A stretch of DNA of 64,000 nt. Source: Cryobacterium inferilacus (GTDB taxonomy: Bacteria > Actinomycetota > Actinomycetes > Actinomycetales > Microbacteriaceae). The position numbers were made by a program, and so were the translations under genes. How positions within the stretch are numbered: the stretch's first letter is position 1; every line of letters begins with the position of its first letter. The stretch lies in the NCBI RefSeq assembly GCF_019599185.1, contig NZ_JAIEUL010000010.1, positions 21,876-85,875 of the forward strand, in the 5' to 3' direction. This document shows positions 18,366-26,462 of this stretch, piece by piece. The notes under the pieces were generated by a model. It ran no database searches, had not been told where the DNA came from, and was given only the letters and a program-made list of their open reading frames with translations.

Positions 18366-19133
18366 TCAGAACAACGGCCAGGGCACCGCGGGCATCGAGC
18401 CCTGCGGCTCTGGGAAGCGGGCCTCGGCGCGTAGCCGGTCGCAGCGCGCCGCCAGGGCGACGATCTCCGCCGGAGTGAGCAGGGGTGCCAGAGCGGCGCG
18501 GAGGTCGCCGGTGAGCGCGGTGCTGACCCGGTCGATGCCGGCGAGCTCGTCCGCGGTGAGCTCCTCGCCCAACCAGCCCCAGAGCACGGTGCGCAGCTTG
18601 TGTTCGGCGTGGAAGGTGAGCCCATGGTCGACGCCGTGCCGGTGACCGCCAGGCATGGCCAGGATGTGGTCGCCCTTGCGGTCGGCGTTGTTCACGATGA
18701 TGTCGAACACGGCCATCCGGCGCAGGGCCTCGGTGTCCTCGTGGATCAGGGACACCAGTCGGGCCTTCTCGTCCTGTCCGTCGAGCACGTGCCGCCAGCC
18801 CCGCTCGGGCATGGCGTCGGCCGGGATCAGGTCCACGGCGTCCTGTTCGGGGTCCAGGTCCTGCCAGAGCTGCGCCATGCCGGGGCCCATCGGGCCGTCC
18901 CGCAGCCAGGTGCGCGGCACCACGTTCCAGCCGAACGCCTCCGACACCAGGTAGGCGGCGGCCTCCCGGCTGGCAAGGTTGCCGTCCGGGAAATCCCAGA
19001 GCGGGTTCTCGCCCGCGATCGGCTTGTACACCACGGTGACACCGTCGATCTCGCCGAGGAAGGTCGCGTTGGACGCCGTGGTGATGCGCCCGGTGAGTTC
19101 CAGGTCGCCGGCGGCGAGGTCGGCATCCGTCAT
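18366..19133 (-). CDS. SCO1664-family PI3/PI4-kinase-like protein
   Basis: A 255-residue protein of the actinobacterial SCO1664 family, distantly related to phosphatidylinositol kinases. Visible landmarks are TVVYKPIAGENPLWDFPDG near 29-47 (nucleotide-binding Lys in YKP) and VFDIIVNNADRKGDHIL near 145-161, followed by HGVDHGLTFH, resembling the kinase catalytic and metal loops. Only 2 bp separate it from the DUF3090 gene, and the phosphomutase gene precedes both. This trio is a conserved actinobacterial cluster usually linked to mycothiol-related genes; the exact activity is not established. Confidence 0.85.
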   Translation of the reverse strand: MTDADLAAGDLELTGRITTASNATFLGEIDGVTVVYKPIAGENPLWDFPDGNLASREAAAYLVSEAFGWNVVPRTWLRDGPMGPGMAQLWQDLDPEQDAVDLIPADAMPERGWRHVLDGQDEKARLVSLIHEDTEALRRMAVFDIIVNNADRKGDHILAMPGGHRHGVDHGLTFHAEHKLRTVLWGWLGEELTADELAGIDRVSTALTGDLRAALAPLLTPAEIVALAARCDRLRAEARFPEPQGSMPAVPWPLF

Positions 19134-19135
19134 GG

Positions 19136-19684
19136 TCAGAGAGCGGGCAGGGTGCAGGTGTGACCGTCGGAGTCGATCGGGTAGCCGCAGAGCGGGCAGA
19201 GCGGCCGGCCGGCGCCCACGATCTCGCGGGTGCGCTTGGCGAACGCGCGGGCGGTGCCAACGGGCATCCGCACCAGCAGCATCTCGGCCGGTTCGATCAC
19301 GGCGACCTCGAGCAGGTCGTCGTCGTCATCGTCGTCCGCGATCGGGAACGCCTCGAGCACGATCTGCACCGTCGTCGGATCCCAGCCCAGGCTCATCGAC
19401 CCGGTGCGGAACTCCTCCTCGACGGGCTCCAACGGGTCGTTGTCGACCAGCTCGATGGGGGTGGCGGTGGGCACGCTGAACGGGTTGCCCTCGTAGTTGA
19501 TGAGCTGGTCGAGGATCTCATCGATCTTCTCGGCGAGCAGCGCGGACTGCTGTTTCTCCAGCGCGATGCTCACGATCTGGGCGCCGGTGCGCACCTGCAG
19601 GTAGAAGGTGCGGGAACCGGGCAGACCGACGGTGCCGACGACGACCCGATCCGGCCAGGCGAACTCATGGACGATTGTAGGCAT
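19136..19684 (-). CDS. DUF3090 family protein
   Basis: A 182-residue member of DUF3090, found beside SCO1664-type kinases in actinobacteria. It begins MPTIVHEFAWPDRVVVGTVG and ends in a four-cysteine/histidine zinc-ribbon-like tail (CPLCGYPIDSDGHTC). A run of seven aspartates (IADDDDDDDLLEV), encoded by a GAC/GAT trinucleotide tract near 19316-19340, is a low-complexity segment prone to length change. Function unknown; zinc binding by the tail is inferred. Confidence 0.87.
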   Translation of the reverse strand: MPTIVHEFAWPDRVVVGTVGLPGSRTFYLQVRTGAQIVSIALEKQQSALLAEKIDEILDQLINYEGNPFSVPTATPIELVDNDPLEPVEEEFRTGSMSLGWDPTTVQIVLEAFPIADDDDDDDLLEVAVIEPAEMLLVRMPVGTARAFAKRTREIVGAGRPLCPLCGYPIDSDGHTCTLPAL

Positions 19685-19693
19685 GCGGTTATT

Positions 19694-20401
19694 TTAGGCG
19701 CGCGCCGTGGGTACCGGCTGATGCCCCGCCCCACCGCCGACCGGCGCGTCGCCCGCAAGGGCGCTCGCCGCCAGCCAGGACAGGTCACCGGCGTCGGTGT
19801 TGGTGGCGTGCACGGTCGGTCGATTGCTGCCGTAGCGCACGATCGAGACGGATGCCGGGCCCACGTTGATGCGCTGGAACAGGTCCAGGTGCATGCCGTA
19901 GGCGTCGGCGAGGACCGACTTGATGATGTCGCCGTGGCTCACCGCCACCCACACCGCCTCCGGGCCGTGCTCGGCCTCGAAGGCTCTATCGTGGCGGCGG
20001 ATGGCGGCAACGGCCCGAGCCTGCATGGTGGCCATGGACTCCCCGTTGGGGAAGGTCACCGCTGACGGCTGGGTCTGCACCACCGGCCAGAGCGACTCGC
20101 CGGCCAGGTCGCTCAGGGACCGACCCTGCCAGTCGCCGTAGTCGCACTCGGTGATGTCGTCCTCCACCGGCGTGACCGGGGCGCCGGCCTGCCGGTCGAG
20201 GATCAGCTGCGCCGTCTGCCGGCAGCGTTCCAGCGGGCTGGAGACCACTCCGACCAGCGGCACGGCGGCCAGCCGGGCGCCGGCCAGCGCGGCCTGCTCC
20301 TGCCCGATCTCGTCGAGCCGCACGCCCAGGCTCCGTCCGGCGAGGATTCCGGTGGCGTTCGCGGTGGTGCGTCCGTGCCGCACGAGGATGACTGTGGCCA
20401 T
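19694..20401 (-). CDS. MSMEG_4193-family phosphomutase / histidine phosphatase
   Basis: A 235-residue histidine phosphatase superfamily enzyme. The catalytic ILVRHGRTTANATGIL motif lies at 5-20, and a second His in WVAVSHGDIIKSVLAD near 152-167. It is the first gene of the phosphomutase-DUF3090-SCO1664 cluster. The family is annotated as probable phosphoglycerate-mutase-like enzymes of unknown substrate. A 9-bp gap to DUF3090 supports co-transcription. The C-terminal 25 residues are Gly/Ala-rich and unlikely to be structured. Confidence 0.88.
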   Translation of the reverse strand: MATVILVRHGRTTANATGILAGRSLGVRLDEIGQEQAALAGARLAAVPLVGVVSSPLERCRQTAQLILDRQAGAPVTPVEDDITECDYGDWQGRSLSDLAGESLWPVVQTQPSAVTFPNGESMATMQARAVAAIRRHDRAFEAEHGPEAVWVAVSHGDIIKSVLADAYGMHLDLFQRINVGPASVSIVRYGSNRPTVHATNTDAGDLSWLAASALAGDAPVGGGAGHQPVPTARA

Positions 20402-20469
20402 GTCCTACAGCCTAGACAGCCATCCGCCCGGCCCCGCCCGCCGGAGCACGCGCGCGGTTATCAGGAAAA

Positions 20470-20519
20470 AGTGAGTTTACAAGGACGTTTTCGGCCGAAA
20501 GCGTCCTTTTTAGCTCACT
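20470..20519 (-). terminator. Rho-independent terminator downstream of the DUF559 gene
   Basis: A 50-bp symmetric inverted repeat centred between 20494 and 20495. The core arms are AAGGACG...CGTCCTT with TCGG/CCGA at the tip; the outer AGTGAG...CTCACT arms also pair. On the minus strand the hairpin is followed by TTTTTCC (20461-20470 read in reverse). It sits just after the stop codon at 20526 and is markedly AT-richer than its surroundings. Confidence 0.8.
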
Positions 20520-20525
20520 ATCTCC

Positions 20526-21389
20526 TTATTTGCGTGCGTCACGGATGGGCCGGGACGCCGGGTCGAGATGCACACCCTGGGCCATGGCCCGCATGATCTC
20601 GGCCTCCACGCGCGGCCAGTCGAACAGGATCTGCCGGTAGTCGTAGCGAAAGACCGTGTAGCCCAGCAGGGCCAGCCGGCGATCCTGGGCGACGTCGGCA
20701 CGCCGCTGCTCGACCGTGGAGTGAAAGCTGAAGCCATCGATCTGCACCACGAGCCGGTGGCCGATGAGCCCATCGACTCGGTGGCCGTCGAGCACCACCT
20801 GCTGGCGCATCCGGATGCCGTTGGCCGCCAGCCGCGACACCGGCAGGGTCTCCAGGCCCGAATCTGCCAACCCGTTCGCCACCGCCCCCACGGCTCGAGC
20901 CACCGCGCTGCGCAGCGGAAGCCGGGCGAGCGACCGCTCGGTGACGAGCTTCTTGTTCAGGGCGGAGTCCCAGACCACGAGGGCGTTCTCGAACGGCTGG
21001 CACCCGGCAATGTGCACCAGGGCGTTCTCGATGGGCTCCACGAGGGCGAACCGACCGACCGCCACCGGCCCGCCGCTCCAGTGCACCCGCAGCCCGGTGT
21101 CTGCCACCACCACCGCGTTCCGCGGCACGCTCACGTGGGTCATCCCGTCCGAGAGGTGCCACAGCCCGAGTCGACGGGCCACGCTGAGGCAAGCCACCCG
21201 CCCGCCGAGCGCGGCTGCGGCGCGCAGATCGGCCGGGGCCGTCGGCACGGCCAGCCAATCCCGACGGATGCGTTCGCACTGGCCGACGGCGACGCTCTGC
21301 CTGATCGAGTACCGGGTGAACCCAGCCCGCAGAGCCTGTGCCGAGTGTGCGATGCCGTCATGCTGGGTGAGCCAGCTGCCAAGGTCCAT
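20526..21389 (-). CDS. DUF559 domain protein with AbiEi-like N-terminal region
   Basis: A 287-residue protein common in actinobacteria. The N-terminal 60 residues (HDGIAHSAQALRAGFTRYSIRQSV) resemble the winged-helix region of AbiEi-type proteins. The C-terminal 100 residues (VDGLIGHRLVVQIDGFSFHS, then RRADVAQDRRLALLGYTVFRYDYRQILFDW) match DUF559, a Vsr/restriction-endonuclease-like fold with Asp-Gly and QIDG acidic positions. It is monocistronic with a strong terminator. Nuclease activity is not shown, and no cognate toxin gene adjoins it. Confidence 0.82.
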   Translation of the reverse strand: MDLGSWLTQHDGIAHSAQALRAGFTRYSIRQSVAVGQCERIRRDWLAVPTAPADLRAAAALGGRVACLSVARRLGLWHLSDGMTHVSVPRNAVVVADTGLRVHWSGGPVAVGRFALVEPIENALVHIAGCQPFENALVVWDSALNKKLVTERSLARLPLRSAVARAVGAVANGLADSGLETLPVSRLAANGIRMRQQVVLDGHRVDGLIGHRLVVQIDGFSFHSTVEQRRADVAQDRRLALLGYTVFRYDYRQILFDWPRVEAEIMRAMAQGVHLDPASRPIRDARK

Positions 21390-21494
21390 CCGCCCAGTGT
21401 CGTGGCCGGCATCCGGCCGGCACCGGAAACCCTGTCCCCTGTGGACAGCGCCCCCGCCCGGCGGGTGTGCACAACAGCTGGGGCACCGAAACCG

Positions 21495-22877
21495 CTATCT
21501 CGTCACTGGCGCGCCGGCGAGTTGCGCCGCGACGTCGGCCACGGCGGTGCGCATCTCGCTGGTGGCGGCCGGATCGTCGCTCTGCGCCCGCAACTGCAAA
21601 TCCAGGGCGGCCAGCTGCTCCTGCAGGGCAGCCAGCACCTCCCCGGCGGAGCAGGTGTAGGCCAGATCACTGATCAGCTGCAGGAACCGTCGCACCACCG
21701 TGGGGTCGGTGGCGCCGTAGTGCCGCATCTGGGCGAGCGCGTCGTGGATGCTCTCCGCGGTGGTGCGGGTGACCGTCACCAGCCGGAGGTTCCCGTCCGC
21801 ATCGGCGAGCGCGGCGGGCAGGGGCGGCATCTGGATGGTGCTGGCCACGATCGCGCTGAGGTGCCCGAGGGCGTTCACGGCGGTGGTCGGGTCGTTGATG
21901 CCCGGCGACAGCGCGCGCACGCCGATGTCCACGATCTGCTGCACCCCGTAATCGAGGTCCTGCGCCGCGGTGCGCTCGTACGCGATCGAGTACGCGCCGC
22001 GCACCGCATCGGCCACGTCGTCAGCGGCCGCAGCGTCCGCGTCCGCCGGCTCGGTACCGTTCCCGGCCGACCACCACACCAGCAGCGGCGTGCCGGCGAC
22101 GACGTTCTCGCCCACCGGCCGCACCTCCTGGAACACCAGGCCGTGCACGGCGGCGTACTCCACCAGAGCCCCGTGGTTCCGCCCGGTGATGAAACCGCTC
22201 ACGGCCGCCGTTACGGTGTGCGTTCCGGCCGGAACCTGCACCGGCGCGGTGTACGCCCTGGCGGCCTCGTTGCCGGCACCGACGAGGTCGATGGTGCGGT
22301 CCGTTTCGGCGTGGATGTCCTTGAGCATCGTCTCCACCCGCAGTTGGGCGGCCAGGTGGGCGAGGAAGAAGACCAGCATGATGACGCTCACCAGGGTGAG
22401 CACGAACGCCGTCGTGACGGCGACCCTGGGCACGAACTCGGCCGCGTCATCCGTCGTCGCTCGCACCGACCGCAGCACCGTGATCGAGTACGCGAAGGTA
22501 CCCAGGAACACGGCCAGGGTCGCGTGCACCTGCCGGTCCCTGGCGAACAGTCGCAGCACCCGGGGCGACGCCTGGCTGCTGGCCAGCTGCAGGGCCACCA
22601 CCGTGAGGGAGAAGGTCAGCGACGTCGCCGTGATCAACGAGCCGGCGATCGACGACAGCACCGACCTCGCCGTCTCCGCTCCCCCGTTGAAGATCACCGA
22701 GTCCACGGCGGTGGGCAGCTCGGCGTCGATGAGCAGGTCGATGCGCGGCAGCACCAGCCCGAGCAGCACGGCCAGCAGAACCGCGGCCACCGGGAGCGGC
22801 CACAGACGTGATTCCACCGACTCGGTCAGGCGCGCCCACCGGGCTCGACCCCCACTCGTACCCCGCAGCTCAGCCAC
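21495..22877 (-). CDS. DUF2254 membrane protein
   Basis: A 460-residue integral membrane protein of DUF2254. Four hydrophobic segments (about 27-46, 78-105, 120-140, 155-185) are followed by a large cytoplasmic C-terminal part. The family segment TATSLTFSLTVVALQLASSQ near 83-102 and SPRVLRLFARDRQVH are clear, and LSPGINDPTTAVNALGHL near 319-336 is typical. Function unknown. It is divergent from a cation:proton antiporter gene, the 173-bp gap containing a 9-bp inverted repeat. Confidence 0.88.
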   Translation of the reverse strand: MAELRGTSGGRARWARLTESVESRLWPLPVAAVLLAVLLGLVLPRIDLLIDAELPTAVDSVIFNGGAETARSVLSSIAGSLITATSLTFSLTVVALQLASSQASPRVLRLFARDRQVHATLAVFLGTFAYSITVLRSVRATTDDAAEFVPRVAVTTAFVLTLVSVIMLVFFLAHLAAQLRVETMLKDIHAETDRTIDLVGAGNEAARAYTAPVQVPAGTHTVTAAVSGFITGRNHGALVEYAAVHGLVFQEVRPVGENVVAGTPLLVWWSAGNGTEPADADAAAADDVADAVRGAYSIAYERTAAQDLDYGVQQIVDIGVRALSPGINDPTTAVNALGHLSAIVASTIQMPPLPAALADADGNLRLVTVTRTTAESIHDALAQMRHYGATDPTVVRRFLQLISDLAYTCSAGEVLAALQEQLAALDLQLRAQSDDPAATSEMRTAVADVAAQLAGAPVTR

Positions 22878-22940
22878 GGCTCACTCCCGCCAAATCGCGT
22901 CGTCGGTGCACATCCGGTCAGCCTAGCAACCGTCCTCGCC

Positions 22941-22975
22941 GGCATCCGGCCCGCCGCAGACCACACCCGGATGCC
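22941..22975. promoter_or_regulatory. Inverted repeat in the DUF2254 / antiporter divergent region
   Basis: GGCATCCGG at 22941-22949 and CCGGATGCC at 22967-22975 are perfect 9-bp complements with a 17-bp spacer. It could be an operator shared by the two divergent genes or a 5'-UTR hairpin. It also contains two copies of the genome-favoured word CGGATGC/GCATCCG, so function is uncertain. Confidence 0.35.
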
Positions 22976-23050
22976 TAGAATCCGGCCCCGTTCGGGTGTA
23001 AACGTGGTGCATAACGGCGGGTGGGCGCCACGATCGAGAGCAGGGTTCGG

Positions 23051-24328
23051 ATGGTTGCGGCCACGACGGTGCTGGCGATCATCGTTCTCTGGAGTGTGTT
23101 CTCCAGGCCGCTCGACCGGCGCGGCATCACCTCCGCCCTGTTTCTCACCGTCGTCGGGTTTCTCGTCGGCACGTCGGCGCTGGGGTGGCTCGACGTCGCC
23201 GTGGACTCCGCGGTCGCCGAACTCGTCGCCGAACTCGCGCTGGTGTTGCTGCTCTTCAGCGACGCCACCCGGATCGACCTGCGGGCGCTCCGCCGCGAGC
23301 TCGCCTGGCCGACCCGGCTGCTGCTGATCGGCTTGCCGCTCACCATGCTCGCCGGGTCGGTGGTCGGTGTGCTGGTCTTCCCCGAGATGGCGTTGGCGTC
23401 GGTGGTGCTGCTCGCGACGATGCTGGCCTCCACGGATGCGGCGTTGGGCCAGAAGGTCGTCTCCGACCCGGCCGTGCCCGGGCGGGTACGGCAGGCGCTC
23501 GACGTGGAGAGCGGCCTGAACGACGGTCTCGCCGTGCCGTTCTTCCTGGTGGCACTCGCGATCGCGAACGCGGAGCTGGACACCGATGTGCCCTCGGCGG
23601 TGCTCGGCAGCATGGCCGCCCAGATCGGTTGGGGGCTCGTCGGCGGCCTGGTCGCCGGTGTGCTGGGCGGCCTGCTGTTCCGAGCCGCCGACCACCGGGA
23701 CTGGATCGGCAGGGAGTGGCGGCAGATGGTTCCCCTGGCGGCAGCGCTGCTCGCGTTCACCATCGCCGTCACCCTCGGCGGTAGTGGTTTCATCGCCGCC
23801 TTCGTGGGCGGCCTCGCGTTCGGCCGGCTCTCCGGCGCCCGCGGGTCGGCCGTCACCCTGCTCGCCGAAGACACCGGCGGGCTCCTCGCCGCCGTCACCT
23901 GGATCGGATTCGGCGCGATGGCCCTCACCCTGGCCCTGCCGCACATCACCTGGCAGGTGATCCTCTACGCCGCGCTCAGCCTCACCCTGGTGCGGATGCT
24001 CCCGGTCGCGCTGGCCCTCGCCGGTCAGGGGCTGAAACGGCCCACGGTGGCGTTCATCGGCTGGTTCGGCCCGCGGGGGCTGGCCTCGCTGGTGTTCGCC
24101 CTGCTCGCCTTCGAGCGGGGTGTGCCAGAGGGCGAGGTCGTGCTCACCACGGTTCTCGTCACGGTGGCACTGAGCGTGCTGCTGCACGGCCTCACCTCGG
24201 TGCCGCTGGTGGCCGCCTACCAGCGCTGGTATTCGACGCACCGAGCACAGCATCCGGGGGCAGCGGAGGCCGAGCCGGCGACGATGTCCCGCCGGCGACG
24301 CCACCTTCCCGGCGCCCACGATCTGTAG
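23051..24328 (+). CDS. CPA1-type cation:proton antiporter (NhaP-like)
   Basis: A 425-residue polytopic membrane protein exchanging monovalent cations for protons. It contains the conserved ATMLASTDAALGQKVVSDP segment near 127-145, whose Thr-Asp corresponds to the core cation-binding motif, then RQALDVESGLNDGLAVPFF with the Glu-Ser-Gly-Leu-Asn-Asp signature of CPA1 antiporters. I prefer the ATG at 23051 (AGCAGGG 6 bases upstream) to the GTG at 23021. The C-terminus after about 400 is charged and cytosolic. It is divergent from DUF2254. Confidence 0.9.
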   Translation: MVAATTVLAIIVLWSVFSRPLDRRGITSALFLTVVGFLVGTSALGWLDVAVDSAVAELVAELALVLLLFSDATRIDLRALRRELAWPTRLLLIGLPLTMLAGSVVGVLVFPEMALASVVLLATMLASTDAALGQKVVSDPAVPGRVRQALDVESGLNDGLAVPFFLVALAIANAELDTDVPSAVLGSMAAQIGWGLVGGLVAGVLGGLLFRAADHRDWIGREWRQMVPLAAALLAFTIAVTLGGSGFIAAFVGGLAFGRLSGARGSAVTLLAEDTGGLLAAVTWIGFGAMALTLALPHITWQVILYAALSLTLVRMLPVALALAGQGLKRPTVAFIGWFGPRGLASLVFALLAFERGVPEGEVVLTTVLVTVALSVLLHGLTSVPLVAAYQRWYSTHRAQHPGAAEAEPATMSRRRRHLPGAHDL

Positions 24329-24389
24329 CCAGGCCATACTGCCCGCAAGTCGGCTAGCCGGAACCCGCGAACCCGCGTACGGTCGCTGC

Positions 24390-24770
24390 ATGGCGAATCT
24401 CATCGAGAAACTAGCGGAATCGGTGCCCTCCTGGGGCGCGAAGTTGGCCTACGGCGAGCGGACGACGGTGGACGGGCACGAACTCGTCCCGGTCGCGCTC
24501 GTCGGCTTCGGCTTCGGCGGCGGCGAAGGCTCCAGCGAGATGCCAGAGGGCGGCGGCCCCGGCCCGGCCGGTATGGGCGTGGGCGAAGGCCGCGGCGGCG
24601 GAGGCGGCGGATACGCGGTGCCGATCGGCGCCTACGTCGGCAGTGCGGACGGCCTCCAGTTTCGGCCCAACCGCATCGCGCTGCTGGTGGTGGCCGTTCC
24701 CGTGATCACGGCCGTTGGCCTGGCGCTCGGCCAGGTCATCCGCGCGTTCCGGGGCGTCCCGAGCTCGTGA
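24390..24770 (+). CDS. GerW/YtfJ-family spore germination-like protein
   Basis: A 126-residue protein of the GerW (YtfJ) family. It starts ANLIEKLAESVPSWGAKLAYGE and has a glycine-rich centre (FGFGGGEGSSEMPEGGG, then GRGGGGGGYAVPIGAYV), followed by one hydrophobic segment (IALLVVAVPVITAVGLALG) near 98-116. In Bacillus GerW is a spore protein, but family members are common in non-sporulating actinobacteria. Its TGA shares one base with the ATG of the DUF4342 gene (TGATG), indicating coupled translation. Confidence 0.85.
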   Translation: MANLIEKLAESVPSWGAKLAYGERTTVDGHELVPVALVGFGFGGGEGSSEMPEGGGPGPAGMGVGEGRGGGGGGYAVPIGAYVGSADGLQFRPNRIALLVVAVPVITAVGLALGQVIRAFRGVPSS

Positions 24771-25081
24771 TGACCGAAAATAACCGCTACGAAGAGTTCA
24801 AGATCTCCGGAGACACCCTCCTCACCAAGGTGCGCGAACTCCTCCACGAAGGCAATGTGCGCCGGGTGTTCATAAAGAACGACGAGGGAGCCACCCTCCT
24901 GGAGATTCCGCTCACGGCCGGCCTCGCCGTCACCGTGATCACCGCTGCTTTCTCCCCCGTGCTCGTGGCGGTGGGCGCGATCGCCGCGTTGCTCACCCAG
25001 GTCACCGTCGGGGTGGAGCGCCGGGATCCCGGTGACGATGACTCGAGCGGCACCGACGGCGTGGCATCCGACACCGACTGA
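24770..25081 (+). CDS. DUF4342 domain protein
   Basis: A 103-residue protein. Residues 6-75 match DUF4342 (FKISGDTLLTKVRELLHEGN, then RRVFIKNDEGATLLEIPL), followed by a hydrophobic segment (ALVAVGAIAALL-like) near 60-75 and an acidic tail (DPGDDDSSGTDGVASDTD). It is translated by re-initiation after the GerW-like gene; an adjacent GTG at 24767 is an alternative start. The function of DUF4342 is unknown; the pairing suggests a membrane-associated partner for the GerW protein. Confidence 0.83.
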   Translation: MTENNRYEEFKISGDTLLTKVRELLHEGNVRRVFIKNDEGATLLEIPLTAGLAVTVITAAFSPVLVAVGAIAALLTQVTVGVERRDPGDDDSSGTDGVASDTD

Positions 25082-25166
25082 CCCCGGGCGCGGGCGCGGC
25101 GCACCCTGTGCTCCGAATTCTCCCTCCCCGTAGGCTGGACTCACACGCGACGGACGGGAGACCGCT

Positions 25167-25856
25167 ATGGCCCAGGCAACGGCAACGACCACGGCGACCG
25201 CGGCCGAGGTGCTGGCCGAGCTCGCCGCCCTCGAAGACCCGCAGATGCGGGCGGTGAACGCCAACCACGGTGACGACCACGGGGTGAACCTCACCCGGCT
25301 GCGCACCGTGGCCAAGCGGCTGAAGGTTCAGCCCGAGCTGGCCCGCGAGCTGTGGCAGTGCGGTGATGCGGCGGCTCGGCTGCTGGCCATCCTGATCTGC
25401 CGGCCCAAGCTGTTCGGGCGCGAGGAGCTCGACACTATGCTGCGCGAGGCGCGTGCACCCAAGGTGCAGGACTGGCTCGTGAACTATGTGGTGAAGAAGA
25501 GCCCGCACGTCGAGGAGCTGCGCGTGCTCTGGTTCGCCGACCCCGACCCGGTCGTCGCGAGCGCCGGCTGGGCGCTCACCACCGATTGGGTCGCCAAAAA
25601 GCCCGAGGGCCTCGACCTGCCCGGCCTGCTCGACACCATTGAGGCCGAGATGACGGATGCGCCGACGCGCCTGCAGTGGGCCATGAACCACTGCCTCGCG
25701 CAGATCGGCATCGAGCATCCGGGGCAGCGAGCCCGTGCCCTGGCCATCGGCGAACGTCTCGGTGTGCTCGAGGACTATCCCACTCCGCCTGGCTGCACGT
25801 CCCCGTACGCGCCGGCCTGGATCACCGAGATGGTGAGCCGGCAACAGCCCCGGTGA
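25167..25856 (+). CDS. DNA alkylation repair (AlkD-like) protein, second type
   Basis: A 229-residue helical-repeat protein of the AlkD-like superfamily, in a different subgroup from the one at 14840. Characteristic pieces are LRTVAKRLKVQPELARELWQ near 49-68, VQDWLVNYVVKKSPHVEELR near 99-118 and the C-terminal PPGCTSPYAPAWITEMVSRQ. An alanine/threonine-rich N-terminus (ATATTTATAAEV) precedes the fold. The upstream TAGGCT at about 25131 could be a -10 box, and GGGAGA precedes the ATG. DNA-repair activity is by family inference. Confidence 0.78.
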   Translation: MAQATATTTATAAEVLAELAALEDPQMRAVNANHGDDHGVNLTRLRTVAKRLKVQPELARELWQCGDAAARLLAILICRPKLFGREELDTMLREARAPKVQDWLVNYVVKKSPHVEELRVLWFADPDPVVASAGWALTTDWVAKKPEGLDLPGLLDTIEAEMTDAPTRLQWAMNHCLAQIGIEHPGQRARALAIGERLGVLEDYPTPPGCTSPYAPAWITEMVSRQQPR

Positions 25857-25921
25857 CTCACCGGGCGGCAGCCGCGCGGTTCAGCATCCGCACGAACCAG
25901 CCGCCGCACATAGGCGTCGCC

Positions 25922-25936
25922 CCTGAGTGTCTCAGG
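25922..25936. terminator. Short palindromic hairpin between convergent genes
   Basis: CCTGAG TGT CTCAGG is a perfect 6-bp stem with a 3-base loop, between the stop codons of the AlkD-like gene and the hypothetical gene at 25981. It is a possible bidirectional terminator without a T-tract. Confidence 0.35.
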
Positions 25937-25980
25937 AGCGACGTTGGCACCGTCGAACCCAGTGGTCCGGCGGCAGATCA

Positions 25981-26370
25981 CTAGTGGCTGACCCTCTCCT
26001 CCCGGCTCGGCGCTGCGGTGCTCTCCGTGTCTGCCTCGCGGTAGTCGAAGTACACCGCAGGCAGCGGCGCTTCGAAGGTCTCCGGCGTCATCCCGTGGAT
26101 TTCGGCGGTCATGGCCATGAACCACTTGTCGTAGGGGTCGTCCGACTTCACGATCGACTTCAGTGCCGCCGACACGTCCTCGCCCTCCAGGAAGATGCTG
26201 GTGAAGTTGCCCTGCGGGGTCTGAACGAGCGCGGCCACCTCCCGGGTGATCCCCGCCCGTCGACGCGACCGGGCGTGCTCGTCTTTGCGGGCGTTGGACT
26301 CCTCGGTGAACTTGATCCAGGCATCGAGTTTGTCGGGCAGGATCGGCACGAACCAACTGACGCTTTGCAT
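25981..26370 (-). CDS. Hypothetical protein (possible ferredoxin-like alpha+beta domain)
   Basis: A 129-residue protein I do not recognise. It begins MQSVSWFVPILPDKLDAWIK and has a central strand pair (EVAALVQTPQGNFTSIFLEG), then KSDDPYDKWFMAMTAEIHGM; the last 20 residues are polar and probably disordered. The layout of strand, long helix, two strands, helix suggests a dimeric alpha/beta-barrel or ferredoxin-like fold as in monooxygenase-like domains (DUF6176-like), an inference only. AAAGGAG lies 10 bases before the ATG at 26370, which decides the start. The longer reading starts without a ribosome site. Confidence 0.7.
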   Translation of the reverse strand: MQSVSWFVPILPDKLDAWIKFTEESNARKDEHARSRRRAGITREVAALVQTPQGNFTSIFLEGEDVSAALKSIVKSDDPYDKWFMAMTAEIHGMTPETFEAPLPAVYFDYREADTESTAAPSREERVSH

Positions 26371-26410
26371 GACATCTGCTCCTTTCGTCTCGTTTTTCGC
26401 CATCAATTTT

Positions 26411-26443
26411 ACCGCCGAATACCCCGATTCGCCCCGGCGAATC
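26411..26443 (-). promoter_or_regulatory. Putative -10 box and adjacent hairpin upstream of the 25981 gene
   Basis: On the minus strand TAAAAT (26411-26416) looks like a -10 hexamer about 40 bases before the start codon at 26370. Just upstream of it, GATTCGCC/GGCGAATC (26426-26443) is a perfect 8-bp inverted repeat with a 2-base centre, lying 20 bases after the VOC stop codon. The hairpin could end VOC transcription or be an operator; no clear -35 is visible. Confidence 0.4.
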
Positions 26444-26462
26444 CGGTGCACGGGCGCGCCGC

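Noticed and set aside
20526..21389. The DUF559 protein as the antitoxin of a type IV toxin-antitoxin pair
   Set aside because: No toxin (AbiEii-like) gene adjoins it; the N-terminal resemblance alone does not make a system.
20568..22811. A 747-residue plus-strand frame across the DUF559 and DUF2254 genes
   Set aside because: It spans two real genes and their spacer on the opposite strand, an artefact of base composition.
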